Source: Caldilineaceae bacterium (lineage in GTDB: Bacteria > Chloroflexota > Anaerolineae > Caldilineales > Caldilineaceae). Taken from it: a DNA stretch of 64,000 bases. Positions within the stretch are counted from its first letter, which is position 1, and every line of letters begins with the position of its first letter. The notes under the pieces are model-generated. The model had not been told where the DNA came from and did no database searches. It saw nothing but the letters and a program-made list of their open reading frames with translations. The stretch is from the NCBI GenBank assembly GCA_020846635.1, contig JADLDO010000064.1, positions 62,001 through 126,000 of the forward strand, read 5' to 3'. Below are positions 8,840 to 17,610 of the stretch, one piece after another. The translations under genes and the position numbers were made by a program.

Positions 8840-9844
8840 CTTGATGCGGTTCCACATGCGCCACCAGCGCCCCACCGGATAGCCCGCCATCTTCGCCACG
8901 TCCCCCACTGCGCGTATAATGGGAACCCACAGAGCTGCCTGAATCCGTTCACTACGGGAGAGTGCGTGTCCCACAACTGCCAATCGCTGCCAGGGGCGAC
9001 GGCAATAGGCCACAATCCCCACCAGTAGCCCAACCCAACCCAGCCAACGCGCAAATACGCCCCACAGACCATGCCCAACCAGCGCCGGAAACAGGACAAA
9101 GTAGATGAAATAACGAATCGCATGACGTTTGGGCCACAGCTTGGCCTTACCATCCCCGCGCGCATAGCGATAATACTGCGTCCAAAACGAGCGCAGATCG
9201 GTACGTGGGCGAAAATAAACAACGGCATCCGGCGCCCACACGAACGCCGTGGGTTCTTCAGGGCGCAGATCGTTGATGGCAAAATCAAAGATCAGGTCTT
9301 CACAATAGTCGAGCCACTCTGGATAGCCCCCGACTGCGGCCCAAGCGTCTTTCCTAAAAGCCACGGAGCGGCTGCTAGGCAGGAAGCGTTCAGGGCGCAC
9401 ATCGTCGCGCAACGGCAACACCGTTGCTGCCATCGCACTCTGAAAGACGCCATCAACATCCGGCACGAAAAAGCCGGCTACGGCGATTGGCTCTTTGCCC
9501 GGCGTTGCCTGCTCCCACGGTGACATCAAATGTTCCAGCCAGGTTGCCTCCAGCCGCACCCCTGCATCGGTCGCGGCAATCACAGGCCCTTGCGCGGCAG
9601 CAATTGCCACATTACGCCCGTGGCTGATATTGGCTCCTGGCTCCACTATCACCTTGAGCGGCACGCTGCTTTGCGCCGCCCACGCTTCAATTTGCGCCAC
9701 AGTGCCATCGCGGCTGCCCCCATCGCAGATCACGATCTCGTCGGGCAGACGGGTTTGCGCCGCCAGCGAAGCCAGGAGACGCCCAATCGATTCGGCTTCA
9801 TCAAAGACGGTTGCGATCACAGAAACAGATACAGAATCAGACAT
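8819..9844 (-). CDS. Glycosyltransferase family 2 membrane protein
   Basis: The 341-residue protein opens with a GT-A domain: VSVIATVFDEAESI, then VICDGGSRDGT, with DAG and EDL acidic motifs for metal-nucleotide binding and catalysis. After about residue 240 come two or more membrane spans and a basic amphipathic stretch. It would transfer an activated sugar to a lipid or glycan at the inner face of the membrane. The ATG at 9844 is chosen because the GT domain begins within ten residues; the longer upstream reading has no domain content. The last residues (GMRDEG, TGA) come from a heptad repeat array. It heads the transcript with the NYN and membrane genes. Confidence 0.82.
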   Translation of the reverse strand: MSDSVSVSVIATVFDEAESIGRLLASLAAQTRLPDEIVICDGGSRDGTVAQIEAWAAQSSVPLKVIVEPGANISHGRNVAIAAAQGPVIAATDAGVRLEATWLEHLMSPWEQATPGKEPIAVAGFFVPDVDGVFQSAMAATVLPLRDDVRPERFLPSSRSVAFRKDAWAAVGGYPEWLDYCEDLIFDFAINDLRPEEPTAFVWAPDAVVYFRPRTDLRSFWTQYYRYARGDGKAKLWPKRHAIRYFIYFVLFPALVGHGLWGVFARWLGWVGLLVGIVAYCRRPWQRLAVVGHALSRSERIQAALWVPIIRAVGDVAKMAGYPVGRWWRMWNRIKGMRDEG

Positions 9845-9926
9845 ATCTTGATTGTGCCGCACTTCACCAAGCTTGCCAAGTATATCTACTTCCCACACAC
9901 ATCTACAACTCTCTCCAAATATCCCA

Positions 9927-9956
9927 TTCGCCATGTCTGCACTCAATTGGTATAAT
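9927..9956 (+). promoter_or_regulatory. Promoter candidate for dinG
   Basis: TATAAT at 9951-9956 is preceded by TGG, an extended -10, with a weak -35 (TTCGCC) 18 bases upstream. It lies in the 187-bp divergent gap before dinG and would give a leader of about 70 bases. Confidence 0.5.
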
Positions 9957-10031
9957 GGGCCAGCTAAACTGGGCATGATATCCATCGCCATCTCTGCAAG
10001 AAGACAAATATCTAGCTGGAAAGTGGTATAC

Positions 10032-12884
10032 ATGGTGGAGCGAGTCTTTGTTGCGCTCGACCTGGAAACGACAGGGCTTGACGCCCGCTCTGATGCCATC
10101 ATCGAAGTGGGTGCGGTGCGCTTTGCTTTTGATAAACGCGCCGACACCTTCGCCTGTCGCATCCTGGATCGCTTTGTCACCTTCGTCAATCCGCTACGTC
10201 CCATTCCACTGCGCATCCAACAACTGACCGGCATCCGTGACAGTGATCTGGCGGGTGCACCCTCCATTGAGCGCGTCATACCCGAGTTGTTGGCCTTTGT
10301 TCGTGCCGATGTAGAGGCTGTCATAGCCCACAACGCCGGGTTTGACTTCGGTTTCCTGCAAGCGGTCGGCGTAGACTTTCACCGACCCACACAAGATACG
10401 TTCGAACTTGCCTCGATTCTGCTGCCTGGCATGACAAGCTACAGCCTGGGCGAACTCTGCCGCACGCTCAATATCTCGCTCCCCGACGCACACCGGGCGC
10501 GGGATGATGCCGAAGCGACCGCTCGCCTCTTTACCCATCTCCTGCTCACTGCCGAAAAGCTGCCCGCGTGGATTGGTACGACGCTGGCGAAGTGCGCCAA
10601 TGAAGGAAGCTGGGCGCCTCTCTCGCTGCTGGCACCCGCTTTGTCTTTGTCCGATGCGCTTGAACCGCCTCCGGTAACCGTCCCCTCACCCTTGTGGGAT
10701 ACAATCCCGGAATCACTGCTCGTCGACCAGGGCCCACCCCTCCAGGCTGTGCCCGAATCCGAAATCGAAAATGCCCTTAGCGAAGGGGGGGCTCTCGCCC
10801 AACTGCTCGGAGCCACCTTTGAACGACGCCAGGGGCAGCTCGACATGGCAAATCGTGTCCTGTGTGCGTTGAACAATGGCGACCATTTGTTGATCGAAGC
10901 GGGCACAGGCACAGGCAAAAGTATTGGCTATGCGCTACCTGCCGTACTTTGGAGCCTTGCCAACCAGCGGCGCGTGGTTATCGCCACCAATACCATTGCC
11001 CTGCAAGAACAGTTGCTGGAAAAGGATCTGCCGGTCGTCCACGCGCTCATGAGAGCATCCGGCCACCCCCATTTTCATGCAGCGCTGCTCAAAGGACGCA
11101 GCCACTATCTCTGTACGCGCCGCCTCTATAGCTGGTATCAGAATCGCCGCCTGCCATCCGTAGAACTGCGCGTCCTCGCCAAGATCCTGGTTTGGCTCTG
11201 TCACACCGAGACAGGCGATGTCAGTGAGCTTTTCCTACCCACGCAAGCCGAACGGTTGGTGTGGACGCGTCTTTGCTCCGACGCGTCCACCTGTTCACCC
11301 GAACGCTGCGGCTCCGGCTCTGGCGCATTTGTAGACTTCTTTCATGTAGCTCGCCAGGGTGCCGAAGCTGCCCACATCCTCGTCGTCAATCATGCCCTGC
11401 TGCTCGCCGATATTGCTTCGGGGGGTCGCGTCTTGCCCACCTACTCGCATTTGGTGGTAGATGAGGCACATCACCTGGAAGATGCCGCCACCGAACAATT
11501 AAGCTATCGTGTGGATTGGGCCGCGGCCATTGCCGTTATGCAGCGGCTCCACGCTGGGGCCGATCTCTACCAGGGCATCATGCAGGGTATCTGGAGTCAA
11601 GATGACGACGCAGCCCTTCACCGCCTGCGCCAACTGGCCCAAGAACTCAATAGCGCCACAGCCGGGTTACGCTCCTTCACGCAGACGGTCCTACACTTTG
11701 CCCAGCACCAGGACTCCGTCCGCCATGACTTCAGCTATGCTCAACGCGTTGGCCTTGACATGAATACTCGCACCCAACCGGCATGGACCGAGATCGAAAT
11801 CCAGTGGGATGCCGCCAGCCATACACTCCGCAATGCCATCGGCAAAATGTCGACGCTGGTGCAGTATCTACATGAAAAACAATGGTGGATGCAAGAGCCT
11901 TTTGCCGCGCTCCTGCATGATCTTCAGGGGGCAAGCGAATACCTAACCACATTCTTCACCTGGCTCGACCGCATCATTTTCCAATCGCCTGACAATGACG
12001 CAAACGATGTTGTGACCTGGATGGAAGTCAATGAAGGCGTCACGGAAGTGAGCCTGGTGGCCGCGCCCCTCTTTGTCAATGAAACGCTGGAAACCGAACT
12101 AGTCCATCGCAAACGCAGCGTCATCTTTACCGGCGCTACCCTGCGTACGGGCAGCGGTTTTAGCTTTATTCGCGACCGCCTGGGCCTGTGGGATGTCACC
12201 GCATCCACCGTGGACAGCCCCTTTGACTATCGTAAAAGCACACTGCTCTACCTGCCGAGCGATCTGCCCGAACCAAACCAGAGCCACTTTCAGCAGGCAG
12301 TCGATCAAGCCATTATCAAAGCTGCCGTGGCAAGCTCCGGCGCGACGCTGGCCCTCTTTACCAGCTATGCCCAGTTGCGTGCGACTGCCGAATCCATCCG
12401 CGCCCCGCTTGATCGGCTGGGCATTACCGTTCTGCAACATGGCACAAGCAGCCGCCAGCGTCTCTTGCGCGAATACCGGGAAGCTGATAAAGCGGTCCTT
12501 TTGGGCACCCGCAGCTTCTGGGAAGGCATCGACTTCCCCGGCGATGAACTTCGTTGTTTGCTCATCGTCCGCCTGCCCTTTGCCGTACCCAGCGATCCTT
12601 TGGTTGCCGCACGCAGCGCGGAATTAGACAACGCCTTCCGCGATTACACTTTGCCGGATGCAATCCTGCGCTTCCGGCAAGGCTTTGGACGCCTGATCCG
12701 GCGCGCCACCGATCGCGGCGTTGTTGTCGTCCTCGACAGCCGTGTATGGCGCAAGGAGTACGGCCAAGCTTTCTTGGAATCGCTGCCGGAATGTACCACT
12801 CGTCACGCGCCGCTCGCCAACCTAGACGCCGAAATCAGCCGTTGGCTCAAGGGTGCGCCGGCAGCCGAGCGTGTACACAATTAA
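10032..12884 (+). CDS. dinG: DinG-type exonuclease-helicase fusion
   Basis: The 950-residue protein fuses a DnaQ-like 3'-5' exonuclease (residues ~1-175) to an XPD/DinG-type superfamily 2 helicase. The exonuclease keeps its DEDDh residues: ALDLETTG, AHNAGFD and HRARDDAEA. Helicase motifs are EAGTGTGKS (~residue 287), VDEAHHLED (~476) and GFGRLIRR near the end. Four Cys, one in HYLCTRR (~360) and three in LCSDASTCSPERC (~414-427), sit where XPD-like enzymes bind a 4Fe-4S cluster. Family members unwind DNA or RNA-DNA structures in repair. The ATG at 10032 directly precedes the exonuclease domain. The following gene overlaps its 3' end. Confidence 0.88.
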   Translation: MVERVFVALDLETTGLDARSDAIIEVGAVRFAFDKRADTFACRILDRFVTFVNPLRPIPLRIQQLTGIRDSDLAGAPSIERVIPELLAFVRADVEAVIAHNAGFDFGFLQAVGVDFHRPTQDTFELASILLPGMTSYSLGELCRTLNISLPDAHRARDDAEATARLFTHLLLTAEKLPAWIGTTLAKCANEGSWAPLSLLAPALSLSDALEPPPVTVPSPLWDTIPESLLVDQGPPLQAVPESEIENALSEGGALAQLLGATFERRQGQLDMANRVLCALNNGDHLLIEAGTGTGKSIGYALPAVLWSLANQRRVVIATNTIALQEQLLEKDLPVVHALMRASGHPHFHAALLKGRSHYLCTRRLYSWYQNRRLPSVELRVLAKILVWLCHTETGDVSELFLPTQAERLVWTRLCSDASTCSPERCGSGSGAFVDFFHVARQGAEAAHILVVNHALLLADIASGGRVLPTYSHLVVDEAHHLEDAATEQLSYRVDWAAAIAVMQRLHAGADLYQGIMQGIWSQDDDAALHRLRQLAQELNSATAGLRSFTQTVLHFAQHQDSVRHDFSYAQRVGLDMNTRTQPAWTEIEIQWDAASHTLRNAIGKMSTLVQYLHEKQWWMQEPFAALLHDLQGASEYLTTFFTWLDRIIFQSPDNDANDVVTWMEVNEGVTEVSLVAAPLFVNETLETELVHRKRSVIFTGATLRTGSGFSFIRDRLGLWDVTASTVDSPFDYRKSTLLYLPSDLPEPNQSHFQQAVDQAIIKAAVASSGATLALFTSYAQLRATAESIRAPLDRLGITVLQHGTSSRQRLLREYREADKAVLLGTRSFWEGIDFPGDELRCLLIVRLPFAVPSDPLVAARSAELDNAFRDYTLPDAILRFRQGFGRLIRRATDRGVVVVLDSRVWRKEYGQAFLESLPECTTRHAPLANLDAEISRWLKGAPAAERVHN

Positions 12885-14424
12885 TTCTCCATCTGTGTCC
12901 AATTCTTCGTCCGTGACCACTCGATCTCTGGCGCGCCGTTGGCTGTGGGGATTGGCGAACTGGGTTTGGCATTGGCTGCGCCGCCCCTGGCTCGCGATTA
13001 TGGCGGGTCTTATCGGGCTGATGCTGGCAATTGCCGTCCTGCAACTCCCACAGTTGCCGGGCCAATTGGTAGATGAACAGGCCGCTGCCGCCAGTTGGCT
13101 GCTCAACACCAGCACTGCCTATGGCATCTGGGGCAACCTGCTCCTTGCGCTCGGCCTCTTTGACGTGCTGCGCAGCCCGCTGCTCTTTCTCTTGCTGGCG
13201 CTGCTCCTGCCCACAGTCGCTGCCCAATTGGCGGACCAACTGGGCGCGCTCCGCCAACTGCGTGCAGTGCAATCCTATCCCTTGACGACGCCCGCTGCTG
13301 CACCCGGCGAAGCGATTCCCATTGTACCGGTGCGCCCGCTCTACCGCTGGCGCGGTATCGTCCATGCGAAACCAGAAGTAGTCGCGAGTCTGCTGGAAAG
13401 TAAATTTGCCGTTGACTTTCCCGACACTACGCGCGTAGATGTTCCGCTCCTTGCACCCACTCCACCCGTGGCTGAAACTGAGAACGCCGAAGAGCCTGCC
13501 GGCACAGAAACTAGGCTATTGGGAACGCGCTTTCCTCGCCTACTGCTCCTGCGTCCTCTGCTCATGGTCGGCCTCTTGATGGCTGTGATTGGCGCTTGGG
13601 TTGCGCTGGCCTTTGGCTGGCAAGTCACCGCGCCCCCCTTAGCGCCGGGTGAAACCTTCCGTTCTGCCAACCGTAACCTCGTCCTGCATTATTCCGTTGC
13701 CATGACCGGAACGCTAAGTGGCGTGCTGGAGACAAGTATTCAAGGGGATGAAATCGCCCTTCCAACCGAGCGCGCCACGCGGCAAAGGGCGCAAAGGGCA
13801 ATGATCCAGGTCCGTCCCACCTATCCAGGCTTGTGGATTGCGACCTCTAACGGCAGCGCGCGCTTAACGTTGCCTGGAGATGCCAAATTGCGTCCCTCCG
13901 TGGGGCTGGTCTTTGCCAGTCCTGGCAGTGAAGAATCCATTTTGATCCCTGACCAGGGTGCCGGGCTGCGCATTGTCCAAAAGGCCACCAGCAACGACTT
14001 TGTCCTCGAACTCTATCGCAGTGATACGGTCCAGCCGGTCTATCGCGCAGAATTGACCCAGGGAGGCCGCTTGTCGCTCCCGTTCGACCCGCGCGATGCC
14101 GAATTGGTGATCTCTACCATGCCCGGTCTGCAAGTCGATGTGCGCTACCTGCCCGGCTTGTGGCTCGTCTGGTTCGGCCTGGTTCTGGTGCTTGCCGGTG
14201 GATTGGCCTTCTTGCGCCCCACAGCATTTGTGCTTGCACAGGTGGCCCCCTGGACACCTGCACAAACCGCCGAAACCACGGTAGTTGTGCTACAATCCGA
14301 TCATTCTGACACCATCGCCGGTCTGCGTGCGATCCTGACCGAACTCACCCCATCGCCCGAAACCAGCGAGACGGGCGAGGAATCCAACGACGAGCCGTCG
14401 CCACTTCAACCTTCGGGCGCGTAA
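12853..14424 (+). CDS. ResB-like membrane protein (cytochrome c biogenesis type)
   Basis: The 523-residue protein has three membrane spans in its first 120 residues (WLAIMAGLIGLMLAIAV, then two more), one near 230-255 and a last one near 435-455. A large extracytoplasmic domain lies between the last two. The order and the LRRPWLAI...LFDVLRSP pattern recall ResB/Ccs1 proteins, which deliver heme to apocytochrome c. No ccsA/ResC gene is adjacent, so this is tentative. It overlaps dinG by 32 bases if the GTG at 12853 is used; GTG at 12871 or 12895 are alternatives that reduce or remove the overlap. It may be co-transcribed with the uridine kinase gene downstream. Confidence 0.55.
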   Translation: MRRQPSVYTINSPSVSNSSSVTTRSLARRWLWGLANWVWHWLRRPWLAIMAGLIGLMLAIAVLQLPQLPGQLVDEQAAAASWLLNTSTAYGIWGNLLLALGLFDVLRSPLLFLLLALLLPTVAAQLADQLGALRQLRAVQSYPLTTPAAAPGEAIPIVPVRPLYRWRGIVHAKPEVVASLLESKFAVDFPDTTRVDVPLLAPTPPVAETENAEEPAGTETRLLGTRFPRLLLLRPLLMVGLLMAVIGAWVALAFGWQVTAPPLAPGETFRSANRNLVLHYSVAMTGTLSGVLETSIQGDEIALPTERATRQRAQRAMIQVRPTYPGLWIATSNGSARLTLPGDAKLRPSVGLVFASPGSEESILIPDQGAGLRIVQKATSNDFVLELYRSDTVQPVYRAELTQGGRLSLPFDPRDAELVISTMPGLQVDVRYLPGLWLVWFGLVLVLAGGLAFLRPTAFVLAQVAPWTPAQTAETTVVVLQSDHSDTIAGLRAILTELTPSPETSETGEESNDEPSPLQPSGA

Positions 14425-14448
14425 CTCTCGCCGGAGCAAGAGCCGTTT

Positions 14449-15117
14449 ATGTCACATCCATCCACGCCGCAGCCACTCCCATCCCCCCCTATAGCCCAGC
14501 GCCCATTTATCATCGGCGTTGCTGGTGGCACAGGCAGCGGCAAGACCACGGTGAGCCGCAGCATCCAGGCATCCGTGGGAGCAGAGCGCATCGCCTATCT
14601 TGAACACGACAGCTACTACAACGACCGCAGCCACCTTCCGCCGGAAGAGCGCGCCCATTGCAACTATGATCACCCGGACAGCCTAGATACCCCGCTGCTT
14701 GTGCGCCATCTGCGCGCATTGTGCCGGTGGGAAGCGGTCGAAGTACCGATCTACGACTTCGCCACGCACACGCGCACCCCGCAAACCCAGAGCGTCTCAC
14801 CTGCGCCCATCATCTTGGTCGAAGGCATTCTGCTCTTTAGCGAGAAGGAATTGCGTGAGATGATGGATATGCGCTTCTATGTGGACACCGACGCCGATGT
14901 CCGTTTCATCCGCCGCCTTCATCGCGACGTCGCAGAACGCGGTCGCACCCTCGAATCGGTCATCACCCAATATATGGAGACGGTGCGCCCGATGCATCTT
15001 GAATTTGTCGAGCCCAGCAAACGCTATGCGGACATCATCATCCCCGAAGGGGGCAATAACCGCGTCGCGATGGAGATGATCGTCAGCCGCATCCATGCCA
15101 TCTTGGGCCAACAGTAG
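14449..15117 (+). CDS. udk: Uridine kinase
   Basis: The 222-residue P-loop kinase phosphorylates uridine and cytidine in pyrimidine salvage. Walker A is GGTGSGKTT (residues ~27-35), followed by HDSYYND, NYDHPDSLD, VPIYDFATHTR and LVEGILLF in family order. A 17-residue proline-rich N-terminal extension precedes the domain. The ATG at 14449 lies 24 bases after the upstream stop with GGAGCAAGAG ahead of it. The glycosyltransferase gene follows after 28 bases. The family is close to phosphoribulokinases, but length and motifs favour Udk. Confidence 0.92.
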   Translation: MSHPSTPQPLPSPPIAQRPFIIGVAGGTGSGKTTVSRSIQASVGAERIAYLEHDSYYNDRSHLPPEERAHCNYDHPDSLDTPLLVRHLRALCRWEAVEVPIYDFATHTRTPQTQSVSPAPIILVEGILLFSEKELREMMDMRFYVDTDADVRFIRRLHRDVAERGRTLESVITQYMETVRPMHLEFVEPSKRYADIIIPEGGNNRVAMEMIVSRIHAILGQQ

Positions 15118-15145
15118 CCAAGCGCGCGCTCATCCTTTGAAAACG

Positions 15146-16288
15146 ATGCCCACACCTGTAACAGTCACCCTGGACGCCGGGCCGGCAGTCCACCAGCGCG
15201 CCGGTCTCAGCCGCTATACCGAGCGGCTCATCGCCGCCCTACACCAACACTGCGCCGATGCCGTGGCGCTGCGGCTCTTCTACAACCGGCATAGTGGTCA
15301 TGAACTGCCTCCCACCCTGCGAACAGTGCCGAGCCAAACCCTAGCGCTAGGCCAATATGCGTGGCGCTTGAGCATCCTTGCTAGCCAACTGGCGCGCACG
15401 ACCTATTTCCCGCTACAGCGACGCTTAACTGGCAGCAGCCTCTATCATGCGACCGAACACCTTCTGCCCCGGCTCACGATCCCGACGGTCATGACCGTCC
15501 ACGACCTCATCTTCGAGCGTTACCCGCAGCATCACAAGCTGACCAACCGCGCCTTCCTACGCGTGGGCATGCCTCTCTTTGTACGCTCCGCCACGCGCAT
15601 CATCGCCGTCAGCCACCACACAGCTCACGACCTCAACACGCTCTATCATGTTCCCGCTGCAAAGATGGAGATCATCCACGAAGGGGTTGACGCTGAATTC
15701 CAGCCCGCCGCACCTGACGATATAGCAGCCATCCGCGCCCGCTACAGCCCCGACCGTCCCTATCTGCTCATGGTCGGCACACTGGAGCCGCGCAAAAATC
15801 ATCGCCTAGCGCTGACCGCGCTCGCCCAACTCAAGGCACAGGGCTATCCCCACCGTCTCCTCATCGCAGGCGGCAAGGGCTGGCTTTTCGGCCCCATCAC
15901 CGACGCGGTGACGGCAATGGGGCTTACGAATGATGTGATCTTTACGGGCTATGTCCCAGGCGAGGATCTGCCCGCGCTCTATAGCGGTGCAGATTGCGTA
16001 CTGCTTCCAAGCCAATATGAGGGCTTTGGGCTGCCCTTGCTCGAGGCAATGGCCTGTGGCGCGCCGGTTGTCGCCAGCAGCGCCAGCAGCCTGCCTGAAC
16101 TGGCGGGTGATGCAGCGCTCCTCATTCACCCGGATGATGGCGCGGCGCTGGCAGCCGCCATCCGCCAGATCCTCGATCAGCCCGAATTTGCCTCGACGCT
16201 ACGCGCCCGCGGCCTGGCGCAAGCGCGCCGTTTCACCTGGGAAGCCGCCGCGCGTCAAACCGCCCAACTCTATCTTGAGATGGCATAA
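15146..16288 (+). CDS. Glycosyltransferase family 4 protein
   Basis: The 380-residue GT-B enzyme has an N-terminal acceptor domain with AVHQRAGLSRYTERL. The donor domain begins near residue 200 with YLLMVGTLEPRKNH and carries GLPLLEAMACGAPVV, where the EX7E-type acidic residues bind the nucleotide sugar. It resembles mannosyl- or glucosyltransferases of surface polysaccharide assembly; donor and acceptor are unknown. The ATG at 15146 is preferred over one inside udk because it sits just before the first strand. It converges on the citrate synthase gene with a 26-bp gap. Confidence 0.85.
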   Translation: MPTPVTVTLDAGPAVHQRAGLSRYTERLIAALHQHCADAVALRLFYNRHSGHELPPTLRTVPSQTLALGQYAWRLSILASQLARTTYFPLQRRLTGSSLYHATEHLLPRLTIPTVMTVHDLIFERYPQHHKLTNRAFLRVGMPLFVRSATRIIAVSHHTAHDLNTLYHVPAAKMEIIHEGVDAEFQPAAPDDIAAIRARYSPDRPYLLMVGTLEPRKNHRLALTALAQLKAQGYPHRLLIAGGKGWLFGPITDAVTAMGLTNDVIFTGYVPGEDLPALYSGADCVLLPSQYEGFGLPLLEAMACGAPVVASSASSLPELAGDAALLIHPDDGAALAAAIRQILDQPEFASTLRARGLAQARRFTWEAAARQTAQLYLEMA

Positions 16289-16314
16289 TCAACATCATTT
16301 AGTTTACACTGTGC

Positions 16315-17478
16315 TTACGCAGCCTGCTCCCATCGCCCATGATGTGGCCCCACATAGCGCGATTGCGGGCGAATGAGCCGCCCGGTCGCAAGCTGCTCAC
16401 GGCAGTGGGCAATCCACCCCGCTGCGCGCCCACACGCAAAAGTGGGTGTAAAGAGTTCTGTCTCCAGCCCCAAGCCATGCAGCAGCAGCGCCGTGTAAAA
16501 CTCCACATTCGTTTGCAGATTTCGACCCGGCTTATATTCCTTCAGCAGCGCCAATGCCTTCTGCTCGACAAACTTGGCGAGTTCATAAAGCTTGCGCCGC
16601 TCACCTTCGACGAACATGGCATCCGCCGCCTGCCCCAAAACCTCGGCGCGCGGATCGCGCACCTTGTAAACGCGATGACCAAAGCCCATGAGCCGCTCGC
16701 CGCGCTCTAGCTTTGCACGCAGATACGGCTCTGCCGCCTCTGCTGTGCCAATCTCAAAGACCATCTCCAACGCCGGACCTGGCGCACCTCCATGCAGCGG
16801 CCCTTTGAGCGCGCCGATGGCCCCTACCACTGCCGAAGTCATGTCCGACTCTGTGGCAATAATCACACGCGCCGCAAAGGTCGAAGCGTTTAGACCGTGG
16901 TCGATGATCGTATTGAGATAAGTCTCCATGCCACGCACAGCCGCAGCATCCGCCTCATGGCCGGTCAGCATATAGAGATAGTTGGCGCTGTGGCTGAGGT
17001 CGGCGCGCGGCGCAACCGGCGATTCGCCGTTGCGTAACCGCCAATAGGCGGCAACGACCGTGGGCAGGCGCGCCAAGAGCGACTTGCTCACAAGTTCCTG
17101 ATCCGCAGCGTCTACATTCAAATCCAGCGTGCCCGCCGCGATGCGCAGCGCATCCATGACAGGCTTTTTCTCCTTCGCCACAGCCTTCAAAAGTTCGACC
17201 GTTGCATCAGGTAACGCCCGCAACCCCGCCAACTCTTTGCTAAATGCCGCCAACTGCTGGACGGTTGCGCGCTCGCCATGCCAGAGTAAATAGGTCGCTT
17301 CCTCAAAAGTAGCATTGGGCGCAATTTCCTCAACGTCATACCCGGCAATGATCAACTCGCCTTTTTGCCCATCGACATGGCTCAACTTTGTCTCAGCGGC
17401 AACCACCCCCTCAAGGCCAGGGCGAAACTCGGAGGATGGTGCAGACGTTGATGCGGGTGCCGGTGTTGGTGTCGCCAT
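16315..17478 (-). CDS. gltA: Citrate synthase
   Basis: The 387-residue enzyme condenses oxaloacetate with acetyl-CoA at the entry of the TCA cycle. Both catalytic His are seen, in GPLHGG and GFGHRVYK. The third catalytic position, normally Asp in NVDFY, reads NVEFY (near residue 327), an Asp-to-Glu change. A 25-residue Pro/Ala/Ser-rich N-terminal tail precedes the domain. The ATG at 17478 has AAGGAG nine bases upstream. A strong promoter lies at 17557-17585, and a second citrate-synthase-like gene is read away from it. A 2-methylcitrate synthase role is possible. Confidence 0.9.
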   Translation of the reverse strand: MATPTPAPASTSAPSSEFRPGLEGVVAAETKLSHVDGQKGELIIAGYDVEEIAPNATFEEATYLLWHGERATVQQLAAFSKELAGLRALPDATVELLKAVAKEKKPVMDALRIAAGTLDLNVDAADQELVSKSLLARLPTVVAAYWRLRNGESPVAPRADLSHSANYLYMLTGHEADAAAVRGMETYLNTIIDHGLNASTFAARVIIATESDMTSAVVGAIGALKGPLHGGAPGPALEMVFEIGTAEAAEPYLRAKLERGERLMGFGHRVYKVRDPRAEVLGQAADAMFVEGERRKLYELAKFVEQKALALLKEYKPGRNLQTNVEFYTALLLHGLGLETELFTPTFACGRAAGWIAHCREQLATGRLIRPQSRYVGPHHGRWEQAA

Positions 17479-17556
17479 ACTTCTAGACTCCTTCATAGAT
17501 GGATTGACCAGCCGGGACGCGACGGTGCGCCCTGGTTGCATTGGTCAGTATATGTT

Positions 17557-17585
17557 AGCATAGACACGCAGAAGTCAGTTGTCAA
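17557..17585 (-). promoter_or_regulatory. Promoter of gltA, overlapping the divergent gene's upstream region
   Basis: On the minus strand TTGACA (17585-17580), a 17-base spacer and TATGCT (17562-17557) form a near-consensus housekeeping promoter. It predicts a leader of about 70 bases to the ATG at 17478. A TTGTCA on the plus strand (17579-17584) uses the same bases and could be the -35 of the divergent gene. Confidence 0.65.
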
Positions 17586-17610
17586 TCTCGATCAACAAAT
17601 CAACATATTC

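Noticed and set aside
9852..10031. 60-codon N-terminal extension of DinG
   Set aside because: Contains the promoter-like TATAAT region, no conserved residues, and the exonuclease domain starts at the ATG at 10032.
9845..10333. 163-codon N-terminal extension of the GT2 protein at 8819-9844
   Set aside because: It would overlap the start of dinG and has low-complexity sequence; the GT-A domain begins just after the ATG at 9844.
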